Assembly (NCBI RefSeq): GCF_019083995.1
Contig: NZ_JAHRCU010000011.1
Span: forward strand, 91,915-155,914
Length of the DNA stretch: 64,000 nt
Reading direction: 5' to 3'
DNA from: Roseococcus sp. SDR
Lineage (GTDB): Bacteria; Pseudomonadota; Alphaproteobacteria; Acetobacterales; Acetobacteraceae
The translations under genes were made by a program, and so were the position numbers. Below the pieces are notes generated by a model. That model was not told where the DNA came from. It worked only from the letters and a program-made list of their open reading frames with translations, and searched no databases. Shown piece by piece: positions 27,739 through 36,105 of the stretch; the stretch's first letter is position 1; every line of letters begins with the position of its first letter.

Positions 27739-29712
27739 ATGAGGGCCTGGTTCGCCTGCACGGGCGCCGAGTTGCTGGCGCGTGACCCGGCCGACACGGT
27801 GGGCCGCCTCGCCTCGGCCCAGCAGGGGCGCGGCTTCGCCGGCAGCGCCGAGCAGGAGGCGGCCTGGCAGCACCAGGTTGCCACGCTGCGTGAGGCTCTG
27901 CGCGCGCATGACAGCGCCGGCTGGACCGTCGCGCTGGAATTCGACCTGATGCGGCTGGAAAAGCGCATTGACGCCGTGCTGCTGACCGACCGTGCGATCC
28001 TCTGCCTGGAGTTCAAGCTGAACGACCGTTCGCCCGCGGCGCGGCGCGAGGCGGAGGATTATGCGCTCGACCTGCGCGACTTCCATGCCGGCAGCCGCGC
28101 GCATCCGATCGTGCCCATCCTGGTCACGGGCGGCGCGCCGGTGGGCCTGCCACAGCCGAACCTGTTCCTCGATGCAGTGCTGCCCGCGCTGCACGCCACG
28201 GATCGCGAACTGGGCGCCATCATTGGCTGGGTCCAGGCGCAGGCGCCGGTCAAGCCGCTCGATGGGCAGGCGTGGCTCAACGCACCCTACCGGCCGGTGC
28301 CCAACATCGTCGAGGCCGCGACCATGCTCTATGCGCGGCACGGCGTGGGCGAGATCGCTGCTGCCGGCGCGGATCGCGCGAGCCTGACACGCACCACCGC
28401 AGCCATCGCGCGCGCGATCGAAACGGCGCGGCGGGAGGAGGCGCGGATCGTGGTCTTCGTCACCGGCGTGCCGGGGGCGGGGAAGACGCTGTGCGGGTTG
28501 AACACGGTGTTCGGCGCGGCGCAGGGCGATGGCGCGGCCTTCCTGACGGGCAATGCGCCGCTGGTCGCCGTGCTGCGCGCAGCACTTGCGCGCGATGCCG
28601 TGGCGCGCGGTGAATGTGACGCGCAGGAAGCAGAACGCCGCGTGAAGGCCGGGCTGCAGAACGTCCATCGGTTCCTGGAGGAATGCGTCGAAGCGCCCAC
28701 GCGCCTCCCGCCCGAGCGCGTCATCGTCTTCGACGAGGCGCAGCGCGCCTGGGACGAGGCGAAGGCCCGGGCTGGCAGCCGCAACCGCGCCTCCCGGCTC
28801 ACCATGAGCGAGCCCGCGCATACGCTGGAGATCATGGGCCGCCGGCCAGGCTGGGCGGTGGTGGTCGCGCTGATCGGCCAAGGGCAGGAGATCAACACGG
28901 GCGAGGCGGGGCTCGCCGAATGGGGGCTTGTGGTGCCGCGCTTCGGCTGGCGGGCCTGGGCCGCGCCGATGGCCGGGCCGCTGCTGGCCGATGGGCCGCG
29001 CCCCTGGCTCACGGAGGAGCCGGATCTCGACCTCACCGTGCCGATCCGCAGCCTGCGCACCGAGGCCTCGGCCGCCTGGGTGGATGCGGTGCTGACGGGC
29101 GAGGCGGAGGTCGCACGACGGATCGCTGCCGGCATCCTGGACTTCCCCTTCTTCCTGACGCGCAGCCTGGAGGCCGTGCGCGCCGGGCTGCGCCGCTTCG
29201 CGCGCGGGCAGCGGCGGGCCGGCCTCCTGCGCAGTTCGGGCGCCAAGCGGCTGCGCGCAGAGGGCCTCGCCGCCGAGGTGGAGGCGAAGGACGTGCCCGA
29301 CTGGTTCCTGCGCCGCTGGCCGGACATCCGCGCCTCCGACGCGCTGGAGGTCGCCGCCACCGAGTATGCCTGCCAGGGGCTGGAGCTCGACGTGGCCGGT
29401 GTGGCCTGGGGCGGGGACTATCTGCGCGGCCCGGCCGGGTGGGAGGCGCGGCGCTTCGCGGGCCATGGCTGGCAGCGCGACGCCAAGGATTTCCACTTCG
29501 TCCGCAACACATACCGCGTGCTGCTCACGCGGGCGCGCGGCGAGACGATCCTTTGGGTGCCGCCCGGCAGCGATCCCGCCGAGCCCTTCCATGATCGCAC
29601 GCGCCCCATGGCGGAGATGGACGCCATCGCCGCCTTCCTCCAAGCCTGCGGCGCGCGCCCGCTGCCCGTCCTTGCTCCGGAGCCTGTCGTCGAGCCGTTC
29701 CGCCTTCTCTGA
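27739..29712 (+). CDS. Nuclease-like domain fused to DUF2075 helicase
   Basis: A 657-residue protein. Residues 60-130 look like a PD-(D/E)XK/NERD-type nuclease: Asp78 in RIDAVL and Glu91-Phe-Lys93 in CLEFKLND are spaced as in that fold. Walker A is GVPGAGKT at residues 243-250 and Walker B VIVFDEAQ near 330, followed by a DUF2075 superfamily 1 helicase-like region ending in FVRNTYRVLLTRAR. Schlafen-type DUF2075 ATPases with nucleases occur in several antiphage systems, but here the gene stands alone. A nine-codon frame at 27713-27742 ends in an ATGA overlap with this start. Confidence 0.85.
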   Translation: MRAWFACTGAELLARDPADTVGRLASAQQGRGFAGSAEQEAAWQHQVATLREALRAHDSAGWTVALEFDLMRLEKRIDAVLLTDRAILCLEFKLNDRSPAARREAEDYALDLRDFHAGSRAHPIVPILVTGGAPVGLPQPNLFLDAVLPALHATDRELGAIIGWVQAQAPVKPLDGQAWLNAPYRPVPNIVEAATMLYARHGVGEIAAAGADRASLTRTTAAIARAIETARREEARIVVFVTGVPGAGKTLCGLNTVFGAAQGDGAAFLTGNAPLVAVLRAALARDAVARGECDAQEAERRVKAGLQNVHRFLEECVEAPTRLPPERVIVFDEAQRAWDEAKARAGSRNRASRLTMSEPAHTLEIMGRRPGWAVVVALIGQGQEINTGEAGLAEWGLVVPRFGWRAWAAPMAGPLLADGPRPWLTEEPDLDLTVPIRSLRTEASAAWVDAVLTGEAEVARRIAAGILDFPFFLTRSLEAVRAGLRRFARGQRRAGLLRSSGAKRLRAEGLAAEVEAKDVPDWFLRRWPDIRASDALEVAATEYACQGLELDVAGVAWGGDYLRGPAGWEARRFAGHGWQRDAKDFHFVRNTYRVLLTRARGETILWVPPGSDPAEPFHDRTRPMAEMDAIAAFLQACGARPLPVLAPEPVVEPFRLL

Positions 29713-29820
29713 CGCCTGTTCACGAAGCCTTCACCTTTTCCGCGCATCCCTCATCCGACTGCCGCGAAGGACGGCGCCGCGGGCCAGCCTGGAGCCGCGG
29801 TGAGAGATCGGGAAAAGCCC

Positions 29821-30387
29821 ATGCCGCACAGCCTCCCCTCCGACGCCCCGCCCTCCGAGGCGGACGCCACAGCACTCCAGCCGCTCATCCAGCGCACCTG
29901 CCAGGCGCTGCACGCCATGGCGCGCAGCCTGGAGGCGCTGGAGAGCGTCTTCGAACGCATGGAAGCACTGGAGCAGCGCGAGGCCGAACATCACGACCTG
30001 CTCTCCGGCACGCAGGAGACGGTGGCGCATGTCATCGCGCTGCTGCGGCGCGAGGGGCCGCCCCTCTTGCATCGGGCCCAGGCGCTGCGGCTGCGGCTCA
30101 GGCTGCAGGGCTTTGCCGCCAACAGCAGCACGGCGCAGGCACTCCGCACGTTGCATGCCGATCTCGACGGTCTCGCCGCTTTCGCGCCGGAACCCGGCGG
30201 CAGCGTGGCATTGCTCTGGGCGCCCTATGTGCGGCGCGCGCGCAGCAACACGCTCATCATGCTCTCGGAATTCGACCGGCATGCGCGACAGATGGCGGAA
30301 CAGCAGGTCGCGGGCACCGAGGTCATCGCCGTCACGCGTCCGGAGGGGGCCAACATCCTGCCCTTCGAGGCGCCGAAGCCCGGCTAA
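29821..30387 (+). CDS. Hypothetical helical protein
   Basis: A 188-residue protein I do not recognise. Residues 25-75 are rich in Leu, Glu and Met (ALHAMARSLEALESVFERME) and should form a coiled coil; residues 85-105 are basic (HRAQALRLRLRLQ). No signal peptide or membrane helix is visible, so it is probably cytoplasmic. A GGGAAAAG site just upstream favours the ATG at 29821 over a GTG 21 bases earlier. Its stop overlaps the convergent GNAT gene by four bases. Its codon use looks like that of its neighbours. Confidence 0.72.
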   Translation: MPHSLPSDAPPSEADATALQPLIQRTCQALHAMARSLEALESVFERMEALEQREAEHHDLLSGTQETVAHVIALLRREGPPLLHRAQALRLRLRLQGFAANSSTAQALRTLHADLDGLAAFAPEPGGSVALLWAPYVRRARSNTLIMLSEFDRHARQMAEQQVAGTEVIAVTRPEGANILPFEAPKPG

Positions 30388-30905
30388 TCCTTCGCCAGGC
30401 TCTCGAACACCACCATGCGGTGGCCGCGATGCTGGAACTCGCCGCATTCGCGCATGCCGCAATCGCTCAGGACCGCACGCGACGCGAGGTTCGTCTCCCG
30501 CGCCACGCCGATGATGCGGGGCAAGCCCACCGCATGGCCGAATTCCAGCGCGGCCCGTGCGGCCTCCCGCGCATAGCCCTTGCCGCGGCATTCGGGCCAG
30601 AGAGCAAAACGCACGGCGATGCCGCGCCCATCCGGCCGTTCCATCAGCCCGGCAATGCCCAGGAATTCGCCCGTCTCGCGCAGGAAGACGCTCCAGGTGC
30701 CATAGCCGCGCACCTGCCAGAAATCGATGTCGTCCTCCAGCTCCTCGCGCGTGCGCTCGGGCGTGCGGGTGCCGTGCAGCATATAGCCGAACACCGCCTC
30801 ATCCGCCTTCAGCCGGATCAGGTCGGGCAGGTGCTCCAGGCCCGGTGGCAGCAGGGAGAGGCGCTGCGTCGTGATGCTGCGCCGCTGGCCGAGCACCTGG
30901 GACAC
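30384..30905 (-). CDS. GNAT-family N-acetyltransferase (RimJ/RimL type)
   Basis: A 173-residue acetyltransferase. It has TTQRLSLLPPG at the start, the RimJ-like RTREELEDDI and WSVFLRETGEFLGIAGL, and the acetyl-CoA loop PECRGKGYAREAARAALEFG near residue 105, ending with ETNLASRAVLSDCGM. The substrate may be a protein N-terminus or a small amine. The GTG at 30905 lies four bases after the stop of the preceding gene, so it is probably the third gene after ettA on this strand. Confidence 0.88.
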   Translation of the reverse strand: MSQVLGQRRSITTQRLSLLPPGLEHLPDLIRLKADEAVFGYMLHGTRTPERTREELEDDIDFWQVRGYGTWSVFLRETGEFLGIAGLMERPDGRGIAVRFALWPECRGKGYAREAARAALEFGHAVGLPRIIGVARETNLASRAVLSDCGMRECGEFQHRGHRMVVFESLAKD

Positions 30906-30909
30906 CGCC

Positions 30910-31488
30910 TCAGCCTTCCAGCCGGATGAGATAGCCGCCGGCCTCGTCGGGCTCGAACTCGGCATAGCCGGTGGCGATGCGCGCCAGCGGTGCCGCCGCA
31001 TGCAGCGCACGGAACAATCCGTCCGGGCTGCCGGGCCGGACCCAGCCGCGCGGCATGGCGCCGATGCGGATGAGGGCACCCGCGATCACCTGTGCGCAAT
31101 TGCCGCCGACGGCGAGAAAGAGCGGCGGATTCTCGGCAATCTCCTGCCAGATGGAGACGAAATCGGCGGCGCGGGATTCGCCCACGCGCAGGATGCAGAA
31201 GGTGGTCGGGCAAATGCGCGCCCGCGCCTCGGTCGCGCGCATGTATTCCGGCCGGTCGCGCAGCAGGGCCGCCGCATCGCGCACCATGCCGGGCGCGATC
31301 AGCGCGAGGCGCCGGTCCCGCTTCGTGCGCGCGTAGTAACCGACCGGCACGCCGCGCGGCAGGATGGCGTCAGCATGGCCGCCCTCATCCGTGCTGCGTG
31401 CGAAGGGCCCCGCCTTGTAGCGGCAGGCGATCCCCACCTCATCCGGCCCCACGACAAGCACGCCGGGCGCATGCGCGGATTCGATCAT
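30910..31488 (-). CDS. Hypothetical protein
   Basis: A 192-residue cytoplasmic protein without a recognised family. It contains PTTFCILRVGESRAADFVSI near residue 95 and the segment FLAVGGNCAQVIAGALIRIG near residue 130; the Asn-Cys followed by a hydrophobic helix is reminiscent of papain-like NlpC/P60 or DUF4105 folds, but no matching His is obvious, so this is only a thought. It lies three bases downstream of ettA and four upstream of a GNAT gene, so it is probably expressed with them. Confidence 0.7.
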   Translation of the reverse strand: MIESAHAPGVLVVGPDEVGIACRYKAGPFARSTDEGGHADAILPRGVPVGYYARTKRDRRLALIAPGMVRDAAALLRDRPEYMRATEARARICPTTFCILRVGESRAADFVSIWQEIAENPPLFLAVGGNCAQVIAGALIRIGAMPRGWVRPGSPDGLFRALHAAAPLARIATGYAEFEPDEAGGYLIRLEG

Positions 31489-31491
31489 GAC

Positions 31492-33171
31492 CTACCGGAC
31501 CAGCGGACGATACTTGATGCGGTGCGGCTGGTCGGCGGCCGCACCCAGACGGCGGCGCTTATCCGCCTCGTAGGCCTGGAAATTGCCCTCGAACCACTCG
31601 ACATGGCTGTCGCCCTCGAAGGCGAGGATGTGCGTGGCCAGGCGGTCGAGGAACCAGCGATCGTGGCTGATCACCACCACGCAGCCGGCGAATTCCATCA
31701 GCGCCTCTTCCAGCGCGCGCAGCGTGTCCACGTCGAGGTCGTTGGTCGGCTCGTCGAGCAGCAGGACGTTGTGCGGCTCGCGCAGCATCTTCGCCAGGTG
31801 CACACGGTTGCGCTCACCGCCCGAGAGCACGCCCACACGCTTCTGCTGATCCGCGCCGCGGAAATTGAAGGCGGCCGTATAGGCGCGCGAGGCGATGCTG
31901 CGCTTGCCGATGTTGATCGTGTCGTCGCCGCCCGAGATCTCCTCCCAGACGGTCTTCTTGTCATCCAGGCTGTCGCGCGACTGGTCCACGTAACCGAGGT
32001 TCACCGTGTCGCCGATGCGCAAGCTTCCGGCATCGGGCGCCTCATTGCCGGTGATCATGCGGAACAGCGTGGTCTTGCCCGCGCCATTGGGGCCGATGAC
32101 GCCCACGATGCCGCCGGGCGGCAGCTTGAAGCTGAGATCGTCGATCAGCAGGCGGTTGCCATAGGCCTTGCGCAGCCCCTCCGCCTCGATGACGGTGTTG
32201 CCGAGGCGCGGCGGAGGCGAGATGAGGATTTCGACCTCGCCGGGGCCGCGCTCCTGGCTCTTCTCCAGCAGTTCCTCGTAACGGGCGATGCGCGCCTTGC
32301 TCTTGGCCTGGCGGGCGGAGGGGCTGCGCCCGATCCACTCCTGCTCGGCGGCGAGCGTGCGGATGCGCGCCGTGTCCTCGCGGTTCTCCTGCTCCAGGCG
32401 CTTGCGCTTGGCTTCGAGGTAGGAGGAGTAGTTGCCCTGGTAGGGGAAGCCGCGCCCGCGATCCACCTCCAGGATCCAGTTGGTGACATTGTCCAGGAAG
32501 TAGCGGTCATGCGTCACGACCAGCACGGCGCCCGGATAGTCGCGCAGCGTGTGTTCGAGCCAGGAGACGCTTTCCGCATCCAGGTGGTTGGTCGGCTCGT
32601 CCAGCAGCAGCAGGTCGGGCTTTTCCAGCAGCAGGCGGCAGAGCGCGACACGGCGGCGCTCACCACCCGAGAGCTTCTCGACCGAGGCTTCCGCCGGCGG
32701 GCAGCGCAGCGCGTCGAGCGCGATCTCGACGCGGCGGTCCAGCTCCCAGCCATCGGCGGCGTCGATCGCCTCCTGCAGCTGGCCCTGCTCGGCGAGGAGT
32801 TCGTTCATCTCCTCCTCGCTCATCTCCTCCATGAAGCGCTCGCTGATCTCGTTGAAGCGCTTGAGCTGGGCTTCCAGCGTGGCGAAGGCGGCGCGGACAT
32901 TCTCGCCCACCGTCTTGTCGGGATCGAGCTGCGGCTCCTGCGCGAGGTAACCGACGCGGGCCCCTTCGGCGGCCCAGGCCTCGCCGCCGAAATCCTTGTC
33001 CATACCGGCCATGATCTTCATCAGCGTGGACTTGCCGGCGCCGTTCGGGCCGAGCACGCCGATCTTGGCATCGGGCAGGAAGGAGAGGGTGATGCCCTTG
33101 AAGACCTCGCGGCCGCCCGGATAGGACTTCGTCAGGTCCTTCATCACATAGACATACTGGTAGGCGGGCAT
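31492..33171 (-). CDS. ettA: Energy-dependent translational throttle protein EttA
   Basis: A 559-residue ABC-F protein with two ATPase domains and no membrane segments. Walker A motifs are GPNGAGKST near residue 38 and GPNGAGKTT near residue 360; both signatures (SGGERRR, SGGERNR) are present. The arm between the lobes of the first domain (ERFMEEMSEEEMNELL) is characteristic of EttA, which binds the ribosomal E site and tunes entry into elongation with the ATP/ADP ratio. An AGGA site seven bases before the ATG at 33171 fixes the start. Length equals the E. coli protein. Confidence 0.95.
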   Translation of the reverse strand: MPAYQYVYVMKDLTKSYPGGREVFKGITLSFLPDAKIGVLGPNGAGKSTLMKIMAGMDKDFGGEAWAAEGARVGYLAQEPQLDPDKTVGENVRAAFATLEAQLKRFNEISERFMEEMSEEEMNELLAEQGQLQEAIDAADGWELDRRVEIALDALRCPPAEASVEKLSGGERRRVALCRLLLEKPDLLLLDEPTNHLDAESVSWLEHTLRDYPGAVLVVTHDRYFLDNVTNWILEVDRGRGFPYQGNYSSYLEAKRKRLEQENREDTARIRTLAAEQEWIGRSPSARQAKSKARIARYEELLEKSQERGPGEVEILISPPPRLGNTVIEAEGLRKAYGNRLLIDDLSFKLPPGGIVGVIGPNGAGKTTLFRMITGNEAPDAGSLRIGDTVNLGYVDQSRDSLDDKKTVWEEISGGDDTINIGKRSIASRAYTAAFNFRGADQQKRVGVLSGGERNRVHLAKMLREPHNVLLLDEPTNDLDVDTLRALEEALMEFAGCVVVISHDRWFLDRLATHILAFEGDSHVEWFEGNFQAYEADKRRRLGAAADQPHRIKYRPLVR

Positions 33172-33245
33172 GGCTCGGTCCTGCAGGGAAGGAGAGGGAT
33201 GCGCGGCTTCTATCCCAGGATGATGCCGATGGGGAGGGCTTGGAT

Positions 33246-33827
33246 GTGCTGACGCTCCATCTGGCGCCGGGCTCCAGTTCGATGGCCGCGCATATCGCGC
33301 TGCGCGAGGTGGGGGCGGATTTCGAGACGCGGCAGGTCTCGCTCGCGGCGCGGGAGACGCGGCGGCCCGAATTCCTGGCGCTGAACCCGGCCGGGCAGGT
33401 GCCGCTGCTGATGACACCCGAGGGCCCGCTGACCGAGGTGGCAGCCATTCTCTTCTGGCTGGCCCGGCGGCACCCGGAGACGGGGCTGCTGCCCGAGGGC
33501 ACCATGGCCGAGGCGCGGGCCATCTCCTGGATGAGCTTCCTGGCGGCCACGGTACATCCGGCGCGGCGGCAGGGGCTGGAGCATGCCCGCATGGTATGGG
33601 CGCAGGCCGAGGCGCGGCTGGGCGCGGCGCCCTATACGCTGGGCGAGGCCTATTCCATCGCCGACATCCATCTGTTCCGCCTGTTCTGGCGCTTCCGCGG
33701 CGGCGCGGCGCTGGAGCCGGGGGAATTCCCACGCCTCACCGCCCATCACGACCGGGTGCTGGCGCGCCCCGCCGTGCAGCGCGTGCTGCGGGAGGAGGCG
33801 GCGATGGGGTATGAGCTGCCGCGTTAG
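33246..33827 (+). CDS. Glutathione S-transferase
   Basis: A 193-residue GST. The thioredoxin-fold half has LHLAPGSSSMAAHIALREVG with a Ser-rich catalytic loop of the beta-class type, LNPAGQVPLLMT, and LTEVAAILFWLARRHP; the helical half includes YSIADIHLFRLFWRF. The GTG at 33246 is chosen because a GGGGAGGG site lies seven bases before it; a TTG six bases upstream is possible. The gene is divergent from ettA (74-base gap), and a repeat palindrome begins four bases after its stop. Confidence 0.9.
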   Translation: MLTLHLAPGSSSMAAHIALREVGADFETRQVSLAARETRRPEFLALNPAGQVPLLMTPEGPLTEVAAILFWLARRHPETGLLPEGTMAEARAISWMSFLAATVHPARRQGLEHARMVWAQAEARLGAAPYTLGEAYSIADIHLFRLFWRFRGGAALEPGEFPRLTAHHDRVLARPAVQRVLREEAAMGYELPR

Positions 33828-33831
33828 AGTC

Positions 33832-33868
33832 TGATCGCCTTTGGTGCTGGCACCAAAGGCGTGAATCA
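33832..33868. repeat. Intergenic palindrome, copy A
   Basis: TGATC, then a perfect 11-base inverted repeat (33837-33847 and 33850-33860) around a two-base loop, then GTGAATCA. It shares its flanks, TAGAG before and CCTC after, with copy B. It sits between the convergent GST and deaminase genes, and the deaminase stop codon lies inside the right flank. It may also act as a two-way terminator. Confidence 0.75.
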
Positions 33869-34357
33869 GCCTCCAGGCGCGTGATCCCAGGCGCCGTCGT
33901 GCAGGGCGATGGCTTCGGGATCCTCTTCCAGCAGCGGGCCGACGACCTCCACCGGCCGCTGGCCGGCCGCCAGCACGGTGCGGCAGGGCAGGTCCAGCGT
34001 CAGATTGTCCGGATGCGGGCCGATGATGCGGCCGAGCTTGTGCTCGCTCATCGCATAGACCAGCCGCCCGATGCCGGCCCAGTAGAGGCTGCCGGCGCAC
34101 ATGGCGCAGGGCTCGGCGCTCACATACATCGTGGTCTGCGCCAGTTCCTCTGCCGTATAGGCGGCGCAGGCGCGGCGGCTCAGCACTGTCTCGGCATGGC
34201 CGGTGCGGCCCTCGGTGTCGAAGGCATTCTCCTGCTCCATCAGCACGCGGCCCTCTCCATCCACCAGGATGGCGCCGAACGGGTGCTTGCCGTTGGCACG
34301 CGCGCGGCGGGCGACGGCGAGGCTGTGGCGAAGCAGGGCGATATCGTCGAGCGGCAT
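33866..34357 (-). CDS. Nucleoside deaminase (guanine/cytosine deaminase family)
   Basis: A 163-residue zinc deaminase. The metal site is GHAETV near residue 54 (His and catalytic Glu) plus EPCAMC near residue 84 (two Cys). SGSLYW-like AGSLYWAGIGRLVYAMSEH and the late DLPCRTVLAAGQRPVEV resemble the guanine-deaminase-like and TadA-related group rather than cytidine deaminase. The ATG at 34357 is chosen as the first start before the conserved helix LLRHSLAVARRA. It is divergent from the rubredoxin gene, with an 81-base gap. Confidence 0.9.
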   Translation of the reverse strand: MPLDDIALLRHSLAVARRARANGKHPFGAILVDGEGRVLMEQENAFDTEGRTGHAETVLSRRACAAYTAEELAQTTMYVSAEPCAMCAGSLYWAGIGRLVYAMSEHKLGRIIGPHPDNLTLDLPCRTVLAAGQRPVEVVGPLLEEDPEAIALHDGAWDHAPGG

Positions 34358-34438
34358 GGATCGAGCCTGCCACGCCCGGCGGGCTTGACGGAAGCGCGGC
34401 GTGCTTCCGATGCTCGCGCGTGACCAAGGGAGGGCCGC

Positions 34439-34624
34439 ATGGGCGCCGAGGAACCGTTCCACGTCTGGGAATGCGAGCTGTGCAGCTATGTCTATGACGA
34501 GGCGAAGGGCGCGCCGGAGGATGGCCTGCCCCCCGGCACCCGCTGGCGCGACGTGCCCGAGACCTGGTCCTGCCCGGATTGCGGCGCGGCGAAGAGCGAT
34601 TTCGTGATGCGGAAGGTCGGCTGA
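34439..34624 (+). CDS. Rubredoxin
   Basis: A 61-residue one-iron electron carrier. The four ligands are in [10 protein letters not shown] near residue 12 and [12 protein letters not shown] near residue 45. Spacing and the aromatic residues ([18 protein letters not shown]) match rubredoxins. The first knuckle has Ser after the second Cys, where Gly is usual. The electron partner, for example an alkane hydroxylase or an oxidoreductase, is not in the window. The next gene, CFA synthase, starts 58 bases downstream. Confidence 0.93.
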   Translation: MGAEEPFHVWECELCSYVYDEAKGAPEDGLPPGTRWRDVPETWSCPDCGAAKSDFVMRKVG

Positions 34625-34682
34625 GGCGGCCTTCCGCCGCACCCTTCCGCCGGGCGGGGCTTGCGCTTAAGAGGGCGCCACC

Positions 34683-36035
34683 ATGGCCCCCGAACCCAAC
34701 CCCGCTTCCCCTGCCACACCGGACCGCCGCATTGCGGCGCTGCGCCGGCTGATCGCCGACCTCGGCAGCAAGCTCGAACTCGATCTCGCGGTGCGGCTCT
34801 GGGATGGGCATGCGGTGCCGCTCGGCTCGCGCTGGAGCGGGGACCTCGCGCTGGCCATCAATGACCCTTCCGCCATCACGCGGCTGCTGCGCAAGCCGAA
34901 GACACCCACGCTGTTCGACCTGATGGCCGAGGGGAAGATCGACCTGGAAGGCGGCAGCCTGCTGGCCTTCTCGGATCGCATCGGCAATCGCCGCACGCGG
35001 GGCCTGCTGAAGCAGATCGACAAATTCGCCGCCTTCCGCGCGCTGCTGCCCTTTCTCTTCGGGCCGGGCGAGGCGAACCAAGCAAAGAAATCCGGGGGCC
35101 ACGCCTATGCCGGCGCGCAGACCGCGCGCTTCGAGGAAGGCCGCGACGACACGGCGCTGATCCAGTTCCACTACGACCTCTCGAACGAGTTCTATTCGCT
35201 CTTCCTCGACCCCGAGATGGTCTACACCTGCGCCTACTTCCCCAACGGCAATGACACCATCGCCGAGGCGCAGCAGGCCAAGCTCGACATGATCTGCCGG
35301 AAGCTGCGGCTGCAGCCGGGCGACCGCATGCTGGACATCGGCTGCGGCTGGGGCGGCCTCGTCTGCCACGCGGCGCAGCACTATGGCGCGAAGGCGCATG
35401 GCGTGACGCTGAGCCAGGCGCAGTACGACTTCGCGGTGGCGAAGGTGAAGCGCCTCGGCCTCGAGGACCGTGTCACGATCGAGCTGCGCGACTTCCGCAG
35501 CCTGGAGGGGATGGAGTTCGACAAGATCGCCTCGATCGGGATGTATGAGGCGATCGGCCTCGACAACCGCGAGGGCTATTTCCGCCAGATCCGCAATCTG
35601 CTGCGCCCGCGCGGCATCTACCTGCACCACGCCATCGCGCGGCCGATGAAGAAGAACGAGCGCGAGTTCCGCAAGAAGCGCCCGGAATTCGCGGCGCTGG
35701 TGAACTACATCTTCCCGGGCGGCGAGCTGGACCACATCGGCGGCAGCACGGATTCCATGGAGCGCAACGGCTTCGAGATCCATGACACGGAGAACTGGCG
35801 CGAGCATTACGGCCGCACCTGCCGCATCTGGACCGAGCGCCTCTACGCCAACCGCAAGGCGGCCGAGGCCGAGGTGGGTGCGGCCAAAACGCGCATCTGG
35901 CTGCTCTACCTCGCCGGCTGCGCGCTGGCCTTCGAGCGCGGCACGGTCTGCATCTTCCAGACCGTCGCCACCAAGCGCACGCGCGGCCCCTCGGGCCTGC
36001 CGCTGACGCGGGCCGATCTCTATCCGGCGGGCTGA
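34683..36035 (+). CDS. cfa: Cyclopropane-fatty-acyl-phospholipid synthase
   Basis: A 450-residue SAM-dependent enzyme that turns cis double bonds of membrane phospholipids into cyclopropane rings. Residues 1-140 are the family's N-terminal domain; the methyltransferase core has FHYDLSNEFYSLFLDPEMVY, the SAM loop MLDIGCGWGGL near residue 217, and EAIGLDNREGYF with an active-site Glu. The late NWREHYGRT and LYLAGCALAFERGTVCIFQ segments are also diagnostic. Such enzymes are usually made under acid or stationary stress. Start ATG at 34683. Confidence 0.94.
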   Translation: MAPEPNPASPATPDRRIAALRRLIADLGSKLELDLAVRLWDGHAVPLGSRWSGDLALAINDPSAITRLLRKPKTPTLFDLMAEGKIDLEGGSLLAFSDRIGNRRTRGLLKQIDKFAAFRALLPFLFGPGEANQAKKSGGHAYAGAQTARFEEGRDDTALIQFHYDLSNEFYSLFLDPEMVYTCAYFPNGNDTIAEAQQAKLDMICRKLRLQPGDRMLDIGCGWGGLVCHAAQHYGAKAHGVTLSQAQYDFAVAKVKRLGLEDRVTIELRDFRSLEGMEFDKIASIGMYEAIGLDNREGYFRQIRNLLRPRGIYLHHAIARPMKKNEREFRKKRPEFAALVNYIFPGGELDHIGGSTDSMERNGFEIHDTENWREHYGRTCRIWTERLYANRKAAEAEVGAAKTRIWLLYLAGCALAFERGTVCIFQTVATKRTRGPSGLPLTRADLYPAG

Positions 36036-36076
36036 GAGCCGCGCTTCACCTTGTCTTAAGCCGGCCTCGATAGCGT

Positions 36077-36105
36077 GAGGGACCCCCAAAAAAGGACGGT
36101 CCCTC
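36077..36105 (+). promoter_or_regulatory. Hairpin around the ribosome binding site of the Tyr-rich gene
   Basis: An eight-base perfect inverted repeat (GAGGGACC at 36077-36084, GGTCCCTC at 36098-36105) closes a 13-base loop that holds the Shine-Dalgarno sequence AAAAGGA, and the ATG follows the second arm directly. Such a fold could limit ribosome access, as in an RNA thermometer or protein-binding leader. Only structure is seen; regulation is inferred. Confidence 0.5.
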
